Below, piece after piece: positions 55,444 through 64,000 of a stretch of 64,000 nt of DNA. Under the pieces are notes generated by a model. That model was not told the DNA's origin and did not search any database. It saw only the letters and a program-made list of their open reading frames with translations. Source of the DNA: Sphagnum compactum (lineage: Eukaryota; Bryophyta; Sphagnopsida; Sphagnales); contig OZ234499.1 in assembly GCA_965153455.1 (NCBI GenBank), positions 7,698,515-7,762,514 on the forward strand, read 5' to 3'. Both the position numbers and the translations under genes were made by a program. Each line of letters opens with the position of its first letter. The first letter of the stretch is position 1.

Positions 55444-56482
55444 ATGGCTTTTGGAGATCAGGAATCCTGTGGGTTTTGTTGGTGGTTGTTTTTGTTGTGT
55501 GTTTCGTTGATTTTTGTGTGCAATAGTAGTATTAGCAGCAATTCAGTAGCTACTGTGGAAGCTCGGCCGTCTTCTCTGTTTTCTGTTCTTGATTATGGTG
55601 CCAGCGCGCGTAAGCTTTCCAGTCTTGTGAATACTTCGCTTGTGATTCCTTACCATGACGGGCCCTTGCTGTCTGGGACGACTTTGAGCGTGTACGTGAT
55701 CTGGTATGGGAGCTTCACTCCCGTGCAGCAAGCGATTGTGCGTGATCTTCTCGCATCATTTCAAGGATCCTCTGTGAACCAGCAGCCTTCTGTGAATGGA
55801 TGGTGGACAACGACGGCCAAGTACAAAGACGCTAGCAACACGGTGGTGGGAACGGTGCAAATGCAAGGGGAAATTGAGATCGGTATTGGGTCTCTCGGAA
55901 GTAGTCTCCAAAGGACAGACTTGGAAACTCTGGTTCTGCAGTCGCTTGAGACTTTCCCCACAGACGCGGAAGCAATCTACTTGGTTCTCACCGCGGAAGA
56001 TATCCTGGTCCAAGACTTTTGTATGAGTTCCTGTGCTTTTCATTTCTTCACAACTGCACAGCCTGCAACCAACTCTCTGGAGCTTCCTTACGCGTGGGTT
56101 GGGAACTCGGCAATCCAATGCCCCGGGCAATGTGCCTGGCCCTATGCTCTTCCAATACGGTCCTCAGGGAGCTCAAGCGCTGATTCCTCCCAACGGCGAT
56201 GTCGGAATGGATGGCATGTGCATCAACATCGGCACCATGCTTGCCGGAACTGCGACTGATCCCTTCAACAATGGGTACTATCAGGGCGATCCCGCTGCTC
56301 CTCTGGAGGCCGCCACAGCTTGCACGGGTATCTTTGGCGCCGGTGCTTACCCAGGCTACGCCGGCCAGTTGCTTCAGGATAGAATCACCGGTGCCAGCTT
56401 CAATGCTTACGGTGTGAACAATCGCGAGTTCTTGCTCCCTGCTATCTGGGATCCTTCAACCCTTCAATGCACTCCTCCTTGA
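55444..56482 (+). CDS. EXORDIUM/PHI-1-like secreted protein, with a frameshift
   Basis: EXORDIUM (phosphate-induced-1) proteins are apoplastic proteins linked to cell expansion and growth signalling; their biochemical activity is unknown. The gene is intronless, usual for the family. Residues 1 to about 41 hold a signal peptide (CWWLFLLCVSLIFVC core). The domain follows with VIPYHDGPLLSG, VYVIWYGSF, NGWWTTTAKY, CSSCAFHFF-like (here MSSCAFHFF), YAWVGNSAIQCPGQCAWPYA, then, one base out of phase, FQYGPQGAQALIPPNGDVGM, PFNNGYYQGDPAAPLEA, GIFGAGAYPGYAGQL and LLPAIWDPSTLQC. The phase change falls at 56143-56152 (one extra base or two missing bases). Apart from this, all ~345 codons look intact, so this is a very recent pseudogene, a strain-specific lesion or a sequence error. 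Confidence 0.93.
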
Positions 56483-57615
56483 AATCCTCCTGAGAGGCGT
56501 GGAGAGCTTGCAGAAAGCAATCTGATGAATGAGCGAAATCTACAAGCAAGCAAGGAAGGAAGCTGCGAGTAATTTATTTTGTTCAAAGATCGAAATGCTG
56601 TTGGTTGTTGGTCCATGGGAAAAAAATCTGTGGCTGAAGAATGTCTGGAGCTTTGACGAGGTACTGAAGGAGACCCTAAACCTTAAACCCTTTACGGTCA
56701 AGGTTCTGGGCATCACAGTTGAGGTGCTGGTGGAGCTTACAATCCCAAGGTTCTGGAAATCGCAGTTGACCTGCTGCTGGGGATCAGTGGAGAAGTGAGA
56801 GACTGTGTAAAATTCATCACCATACCATGCCTCTCTGCCACACAGCAATGTACAGAAACTACATTGAGCTGCTGCTGTCTAGTGATGATTCAAGTGTACT
56901 AGTATTGAATCGAAATTTTGTTTGTTCTATAGTACTGATGATCCACATCTAGTCATATTTGCTGATGTCGCAACCCATTTGTAAAGAAAGCTTGTGAGCA
57001 GGAGGAGGAGCCATTTGAATGGCACTACTAGCATCAATTCTTTGACATATTGTCAACAAACCAATAAACATCGGGTTGTTGCGTTTAGGGTAAACCTTTC
57101 TACAATATTATCCTCTTTTGTAATCCTTGTGTCTTGCGACAGAGAGAAAGAGAAAGAGAGTGTGTGTTTCTCTCTCTCAAATCTTCTATGTTGATTAGTG
57201 TTTGCCATTCTGAAGATTGTTGCCAGTTTTGCTACCACTTTGGCTTGAAATGGGGAGAATGCTAATGAATTACAAAACTGGATTTATTTCAATGACCCAA
57301 ACTTGCAGTTGAATCTGAAAATAAACTTCTTGATCTTACGATGATTTGCATTTGTTCAATTCATTTGTTTCTTGACATGTTATAGTAATTGCATTTGTTT
57401 GTTGCATATATTACATAAGCATTTTCCTTTTGCATTTCTTTCTTACACTTGGAGATTTGTTTGTTGCATTTCCTATAGTCCGAAATGCACATGATGTGGT
57501 GTGAAATGTTTTTGCATCTGCAGCTCATGAAGTGTCACTGGCATGAAAACGATCACAATGAAAGAATTCCCAAGGGGCACAAGACCCAAAGACAAATTAT
57601 ACCAAAAATATGCTG
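56483..57615 (+). other. EXORDIUM 3' flank
   Basis: Probable 3' untranslated and downstream sequence. 56690-56770 has a diverged internal duplication (AAGGTTCTGGGCATCACAGT versus AAGGTTCTGGAAATCGCAGT). Open frames at 56529-56798 and 56994-57194 have no recognisable domain. No further gene is supported. Confidence 0.45.
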
Positions 57616-57619
57616 AAAC

Positions 57620-57795
57620 TTTATTTTCACTGCTCATACCTGTACAACTACTATAATTAGTCTCGAACCGTGTGCTGAGATTTAATAAAATGTCTTACTT
57701 TGTGGATAGCACTGAAAGAGGGGATAGGGGGTGAAAGGAGGCCCAAAGACGGTGAAGACAGGTTGACTTTACTAATAACTCTATTGCATCATGAT
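57620..57795 (-). repeat. Dispersed repeat family A, copy 4 (short)
   Basis: Shares TTTTCACTGCT, TACAACTACTATAATTA, TCTCGAACC, GATTTAATAAAAT, GATAGCACTGAAAGAGGGGA, TAGGGGGTGAAA and TAATAACTCTATT with the minus-strand order of copy 2. Confidence 0.8.
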
Positions 57796-58011
57796 AAATT
57801 AAATATGAAGAAAATGCGAGGTCGTATGATAAGCTATTAGTCACTAGACTAAAAAGTAATGGGTTGTATTACACACATTTATCCCTAATGCGCTAGGGAC
57901 AAGGGAGAGAGATTCATGGAAACTTCTTTAAAACCTTCCACAAGGCCTACAGTCCAATGAACATACTTAAAAGCAGGGTTTTCTTTTTTTATAAGTTTTT
58001 TACCTTCCCTT

Positions 58012-58235
58012 TAATGTTGTGATGTAGACACACTGGACATCATCCACAAGAGGAATTCGCCAAATTTGGCTACAAGTCAGAGAGAAATGTAGAAAAATCT
58101 AAGAATCCTACTTTATTTTGGCAATCTGCTGGAACCTATCGTCTAAATTAATTCCTCAAAATTAGCAACCCTGGACAACTTTGTCACAAAAATCCTTTGT
58201 ATGTGTCCCACTGGATTTATTTTGTGTCGCCAAGT
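58012..58235 (+). repeat. Dispersed repeat family B, copy 9
   Basis: TTGTGATGTAGACACACTGG, CATCATCCACAAGAGGAATT, GCCAAATTTGGCTACAAG, TATTTTGGCAATCTGCTGGA and ACCTATCGTCTAAAT follow the family order. Confidence 0.8.
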
Positions 58236-59173
58236 GCCAAAAATTAAGCAAGTTAAAAATATAAAAAATGGATGAATGTCTATTAACAACAAATTATACA
58301 GTACAGATATAGTGCATGTAGTACAAACTGTCTAGGTGTTATAGGAGTTGGGTGTCACTGACAGGTAGATGGATGCCATCCATGACATGCTTCTTTGTCA
58401 TCCTTAGTGTGGTGATTGAACATCCTGTGAAAACACATAATCTCTACAATGGAGGTTTGCTGATGGCTGTGTGCACATCCTGAAGACAAGATTTAGTTGT
58501 GGGAGAAGTGACATTTACCTCCCAAATTTTTTTTTAAAATCCAATCTTTGCTCTTGACAATCTCTGAACTCCAAAAAGAAAAAGTGAGGGGGAACATTGA
58601 ACCAACTCCCACACAATCAAGAAAACAGATAGATATGAGATTGCAAAGAAATCTCCAGAACCAACACTTTGAAATAGAACATGACAATGAGTGCCCTCAT
58701 AATAACCTTCCAAAAGTCACTCAGAGAGTATCAGATTTTCACCTTCATCACAAATACAAGCAATGAGCTGCTGTGTCAACCAACTAACTTCATCAGCTCC
58801 CAATAGTGGGTGTAGATAAGTACATATTAATCTGCCCAAAATCTGGTTCCTGAGTTTCTCTCACAACCATGAACAGAATGATTTCACCTGCCCAAATAAA
58901 ATTTTATGTTCACCTCCCAAATGAGCAATGGACTGCACTATTAGTCTTAAGCACAGAATGAGGATCTGAGCAGTGAGACAAATTCAGCTCCTCCATGAGT
59001 TATCGAATAGTATGTGCACAAAATACAGTTGCTGCTGTACAACTTGAGTTTCAGGAGAAGAAAAGTTTTCCTCTTCAGATCATGGACGCCATCTGACTTG
59101 CTGTCAAAACAAGGTTTTTTGTACAAAGATTTAAGGAGGAAACCAGCTTGGGCCTCCCTGTTTCACATTATGG
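58236..59173. other. GEN-like nuclease 3' flank
   Basis: No separate gene is supported. The right half probably includes the nuclease 3' UTR, transcribed from the minus strand. Confidence 0.4.
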
Positions 59174-62100
59174 CTAAGGCATACTTGGAAAGAGTTTTCT
59201 TCTCACATGGGTTGGTGCATCAATCTTGGTGGAGCTTGATAGAGTTGAACAGACTGTTCTGGTCTGTTCAGCACTCCTTTGAAATGCTGATGGGTTGATC
59301 ATATAGCAATCTTCATCTGGATCTTCAATTACCTGATTTTGCCTGCCTGATCCACTCACTGATGTTTCCCATGTTTTGGATCCCAAGTCAGGTGGATCCA
59401 AAGTCAACTTATAGGAAGGATCACACATTCTTATGTTCCCCTCTCCTTTCTTGCATTTGAAGAAAGTGGTGATGCTGAGCTGGTGGTGCCCGGTGTTCTC
59501 TGGCTCTTCCTTTTTCCTTTTTGATACCTTCTTCTTCTTAGACTTTAACTCCTCCTTCATGGCCTGGATGCAACCACAATTATTCAGATATGAATCGACC
59601 AAGCAACATCACACCCACCTCAAAGCTCCATGAAACTACACAAAGTTTCTTCCTAACCTGATCCTGCAGGAATGCTTCCACCAGCTTTGGGCACGCTTCC
59701 TTCACCAGCTCCATGTCTTCATTGGTAGTGAATACACATTGACTACCTAAGTCTCCAGTTTCAACATTCATTGTACAGGCATTGGCATCATCATCTAGGC
59801 CCACCTGCTCTTGTTCCGATTCATCTCTTTTGAATGACTGACTATTTTTCCTGCCAAGGCCAAGCCAGTCATCATCTGAAGGATGACCAGCTAAACACTG
59901 CCACCTTAGCATGTAGTAGGGTTTGAAGTGATCAACTTTGATGCGTTGAATGGAGTGTGGAGTAAACAGTCCATTGATCATTTCTTCTGTGGATTCCACT
60001 GCATTTGGTCTTTGCTCTGACCCTTCCCTCAGAGCCATTGCCTTGAGACAAGTGTGGGAGAGCAGTGGAAGTACTCTTTGGTGAACATAATAGGGCTCCC
60101 AATACAGATGCAATGCCAGAAACTTTTCAAGCCCTTCCAAGTTTGGAGTGTGCCACTTTATCAGATCAGCAGGAGTGCCATCATCTACAGCATGGGATAT
60201 TCATACCCTGTTGCTTAGTCATAATCTGAATACATGGAAAATGAAGTCAAGACAAAGAGCACATTCTGCTGCCTCGCTCTCTTCCTTTCTCACTATTTTG
60301 CAGCAGCTCTTTCTAAGTGAAAAAACCATTAAGAAAACTCTTTTCTATTCATGGTACAATTTCCATATGCAATCTGTTTCCACCAACCTACATTAAAGTT
60401 TGACAGCAGCACTAGAAAATATTTTCAAGTGAATAGTTCTCTATGTGCTGTGTGGTCTCTGAAGTAGGGCACACACCTGCCAAGTTGCTCGAACCAGGGC
60501 GAAGAAATATGTTAATGATGTGTTCGCTTGGAAATCCATCAGTCTTAGCCATCTTACTTTGGAATTTCTCCCACCAACCTTGCTGTTGTCTCCTCTTCTT
60601 CAACTTCCACTTCTGCAGACTTAAAAACAACCACCCATCATTTCTGCACATAACTGAAAACTGGCACTACTGTCCAGTGGGTTGCCCAAATGTGTGGTAT
60701 TTTTGCTTCTCATATGAGAATGAGAATGAACACTTTGGACATGTGTGCATAAGGCAATATTAAAGGAATGTTCACAAACAACCTTCCACCATAGTTGAAA
60801 ACATATGTCTGCCAATCTTTAGATTCAAGTCTTCATCGTTTGATAAGGAATAGTATCACTCACTTTGGAGCAATCCTTGCATACACATTGGAACCCTTTT
60901 GTCTTCTTTCGACAACCAGAGTTTGGTGTGTCTGTGCCCTCAACTACATTTTCACAGAGAGGGCACCCAGATGTTACGTGGTCTCTTTTGTTCCCAGGAT
61001 GTCCACAGTTGGAACAATGCACTGGACTTCTTTTTGACCGGTTGTCACCTTTGGTCACACAGCTCCCAAAACTAAGTTTGCGACGTGTTTTCTGATGATC
61101 TTTCTCACCCTCCGATTCACTACTGCTGCAACTTGCCATCTCCATGTTGTTGGCCAACATACCTTCACCTCGTCCCCAAGTCCGGAGCCTAATTCACAGG
61201 TGACTAATCAGCTAATCCATATAAATGAAAATCACTTGTCATTGTCTAATGTCCAAGAGTTCAAATGCTTGAAACACAATGCATTGACATTCTACCACTG
61301 GAGGCAAAAATGAGTTGAATCTACAATAGAACAAGAGAGTGAGGACATCAGTATTGTTGCATGAGCAAACTCCTTGTCCTGGCCAGCCATAAATTTGGAA
61401 CATGGAGAAATCCAGACCTGTCCAGAATCTCTGCTTCTGGAAAAGAGCGAACAAAACGCATGGCATGGCTGCATCCAATACCCTCAACGCCCTTCAAATC
61501 GTAATCACAGCCGATCAAAAGAGCTAATGCTACCATGTGCTTCTGTTGGAGACCAAGCATGGTCTCAATGTCCATGGATGTGTAGGTCTCTACTAATGGA
61601 TCCTGGTCACAGAATTTACCAAAAGAACCATTGTGCAGATTAGGACCTCCCTCAGAAACCCACAATCAAACTAAGCTTTTGATTTGTATGACTTATTGAG
61701 GAATAGCAATTTCGTTATCAATGAATGCAAAGAAAAGAAACTCACCCGTGGATCTAGTTGCAAGTATTTGATGATGCACTTGGCACCATGGAGAAAGGCA
61801 TCACTGTCAGGGGTGACACATGCATCCACCCATCCCTCTCGATCCAGCTCTGCACAAAGTGCCTCTGCCTCCCATTTGGCTCGCATGACTGGCATTCCAA
61901 GGAGCTCCAAAAGCTCCTTTCCAAGCACAAGTCAGACGGGAGAAGATCAATCCCACTGGATTCATACAAAGTGAAGGTTCTAGGGTAAAGGGTGCTTGAT
62001 CTCTCCATTCCACATTTGCTTTCATGTTGCTAACCACATTTGCTATGTAGGAGGGCGTGTAGTGAATTCATAGGTTCCAAGCAACAACAGAAACAATGAA

Positions 62101-62773
62101 GAGATAGATGATACATGATGCGCACCACACACTCATCAATGCTTTGTTGAAAAGCACCAGTGCCTAAATTCTTCAACTCTGGTGAGGAGGGAAAGGACTC
62201 AGCAGCTGGAGGAAGAGGTGACTGTGGTAGTGCTGGTGGTGGTAGTAGTACAGGCTGAATATGCATCATGCGGTTGAATCTCTTGATGCGAGCTTGCAGC
62301 TTTTCTGGAGGTGCACTGCCATCGACAATGAACACTGGTAATGCTCCTACCTGCAAGCATTCTCCTGTTTTATCATCATCATCATCATGAAGAAGAAGCC
62401 GGAAAGAAGTTGCAACCCTAAACCCTTTTGCTGCTGCATGCAGAATCTTCTTCAATTGGCAGCGCTTTTGTAAGCAAAACATGGAAGCCATTGATGATGA
62501 GGAAAAATTAACAACAACAACCACAACACGAGAGAGAGAGAGAGAGAGATGTTTCAGCAACAACAATGTCATGCATACCCCGGCCACTAATTTGACGACG
62601 CGGAAGAGCAGCAGTCGGAGGTGGGGTTTGCGCGCAAGTCCCTTGACAGCCAAGTTCTGTTGCACAATCCAGTAAGACAAATCTATAGCCAATTTCTTGT
62701 GGCGCAACCATTCCAGCTCCTGACATTTCTTCACCACCCGGAGCTCATCCCAAAATCCCCCTCCCACCCCCAT
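59174..62773 (-). CDS. GEN1: GEN-like XPG-family structure-specific endonuclease, 8 exons, complete
   Basis: Nuclear flap endonuclease/Holliday-junction resolvase family (plant GEN1/SEND1). Exons (minus): 62773-62579, 62350-62126, 61916-61746, 61602-61418, 61188-60864, 60612-60477, 60184-59658 and 59563-59174. All phases agree; total 717 aa. The XPG N domain starts MGVGGGFWDEL with Asp31 (LAIDLSYW) and Asp75 (FIVDG). The I domain has KWEAEALCAEL (Glu156, Glu158), PDSDAFLHG (Asp177, Asp179) and GCDYD (Asp230), then a helix-turn-helix stretch. All acidic residues expected for two-metal cleavage are present. A Cys-rich segment (CSNCGHPGNKRDH, C317 to C365) and the SIQRIKV-PYYMLRW chromo-like segment match plant GEN proteins. 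Residues 616-623 read QLSITTFF, a PIP-box pattern. Assignment to GEN1 versus its paralogue SEND1 is from remembered similarity and is less certain. Confidence 0.92.
62530..62549. repeat. (GA)n microsatellite in nuclease intron 1
   Basis: GAGAGA run beside a CAACAACAA run, inside the 228-bp first intron. Confidence 0.9.
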
Positions 62774-62930
62774 GTCTCCTCCTCCTCCCAATAGACTATT
62801 GTGTTTTTCTGCTTCTTGTTGTTTGTTGACGCCAGGATGCGTGCGTGCATGCATACGTGCACATGAACGAACGAGTCCAGAAAACCTAATTAGGGTTTTT
62901 TTCCAGTGTTGTGCTGGTATCACCTTTTAG
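62774..62930 (-). promoter_or_regulatory. GEN-like gene leader/promoter with telobox
   Basis: On the minus strand AAACCCTA lies at 62898-62891, about 120 bp upstream of the start codon, within the near-palindrome AAAACCTAATTAGGGTTTT. Teloboxes are frequent in promoters of replication-linked plant genes. Confidence 0.5.
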
Positions 62931-63290
62931 GAACCTATACCAGACAGGCACAAGTATTGCAGGGTCCAGAAATTCTAAGTACCAGAATGGTATGAGTAAT
63001 GATTTTTTTTAATTTTTAAAAAAATAGAGCAGACTGTTCTATATATTCCAGGAAATGGTAAATGCCAATATTGATATGAATATGTATTTTTTGCAAATGA
63101 TATACCAGCTGGTATGTAATAATTGGCTATTATAAATACTAGTGGGTAACCCATGGCTACGCCACTCCAGCCACCCAGGATTCCAGAATTTAGAATTTAG
63201 TGTCAAAATTTTGTTAATTTTCCCAAAATTATAATACTCACTCTCCCATCCATGTTCAACATATCAAAACAAAAAAAACCCTGACCCCTT
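62931..63290. other. Intergenic AT-rich sequence
   Basis: No gene, repeat family member or motif was recognised. Confidence 0.4.
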
Positions 63291-64000
63291 CCCTAACCAC
63301 TCAACAATGAAAAAAAAAATTTGAGAAAAAACTGAACCCTTTCCCCTCCTCCTTCCACATGTTAAATGAAGGACGAAAAAAAAAATATTAACTTGTACCC
63401 CCCGTCCCCCTCAAGAGTAAAATAAATTTTTTAAAAAAATCATGGCGCACCCCTCCCCCTAAACAATGAATATATATAGGAAAGAGGATGGAGAAAGGAA
63501 AATAAAAATAAAAATTGCAACCTAACTTTAAACCCACCTTGAACGAAAAATTAAAAAATCTTTCATAACATTACACCCCCCACCCCCCCCCCCCCTCTTA
63601 ATTCAATTTAACTAAGATTGAATTAGTAAAACCAACCCCACCCCCCATAATGGATTTTTTAAAAAATCAACCCCCTCCCCTCCCCCTTCAACAAATTAAA
63701 AGAAAAAGAACCTTGACTTCCCTTCCCTCACCCCTAACCCAATTAAAAAAGGGTTTTAAGAAAAAAAAAGAAAACTAACCCTCCCCTCTCCTTTTCCCCC
63801 TTTCCATAAGTCAAATAAAAAAGAAAAAAAACATTAACCTCCACCCCCTTCCCCCTCAACAGTAAAAAAAAAATTTGATGAAAAAATGAAGGTGCACCCC
63901 TTTCCCCTAACTGCCCCCTTTCCATAAGTCAAATAAAAAAGAAAAAAAACATTAACCTCCACCCCCCTCCCCCTCAACAGAAAAAAAAAATTTGATGAAA
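63291..64000. repeat. C-rich/A-rich decayed minisatellite block, continues past window end
   Basis: Alternating CCCCTTCCCCCTC-type runs and A-runs. The best-preserved unit is about 116 bp: CCTTTCCATAAGTCAAATAA begins at 63801 and 63917, each followed by ACATTAACCTCCACCCCC and CCCCCTCAACAG. Earlier units (from about 63300) are looser variants. Frames such as 63743-63925 (minus) are by-products. Confidence 0.8.

Noticed and set aside
55756-56130. 124-codon minus-strand frame
   Set aside because: Antisense shadow of the GC-rich EXORDIUM coding sequence.

Overview
The window is nuclear DNA from a land plant. The gene families present (LRR-VIII-type receptor kinase, PHI-1/EXORDIUM, plant-type GEN-like nuclease), the split genes with short introns, and the AACCCTA-type telobox motifs near two start codons all point that way. 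The AT-rich, transposon-littered intergenic space fits a large-genome lineage such as a fern, lycophyte or gymnosperm, but the sequence alone does not fix the species.

Five gene models are supported. (1) 14138-16153 (+): a 671-aa protein with two N-terminal membrane segments and a long acidic tail. (2) 18833-20592 (-): signal peptidase complex subunit 2, 5 exons and 194 aa; its second intron has all the marks of a U12-type AT-AC intron. (3) 29127-36917 (-): a complete 20-exon, 955-aa LRR receptor-like kinase of the LRR-VIII group. (4) 55444-56482 (+): a secreted EXORDIUM/PHI-1 protein broken by one frameshift. (5) 59174-62773 (-): a complete 8-exon, 717-aa GEN-like XPG-family nuclease with a PCNA-interaction-like motif near its C terminus. 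In the four split or broken genes, reading frame and splice phase were followed by hand from the first to the last codon. The genes do not form a pathway; the order looks like ordinary plant gene scatter. Genes 1 and 2 converge.

The rest is mostly decayed repeats. 265-5605 is bounded by two diverged inverted arms of about 520 bp around coiled-coil-coding debris. 5.6-13.6 kb is AT-rich with microsatellites and G-tracts. 21-29 kb holds decayed tandem repeats. 37.4-38.0 kb is a run of three minisatellites next to the kinase 5' end. 39-54 kb holds remnants of hAT-like and Ty1/copia elements. 63.3-64 kb is a C-rich low-complexity block. Two dispersed repeat families recur: family A (four copies, at 12.2, 40.7, 52.5 and 57.6 kb) and family B (about nine copies, including three in direct tandem abutting the EXORDIUM promoter and two inverted copies just before them).

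No CRISPR array, rRNA or confident tRNA gene was seen. The items most worth a second look are the AT-AC intron, the inverted-repeat-bounded element, the repeat-B cluster at the EXORDIUM promoter, the EXORDIUM frameshift and the PIP-box-like motif in the nuclease.
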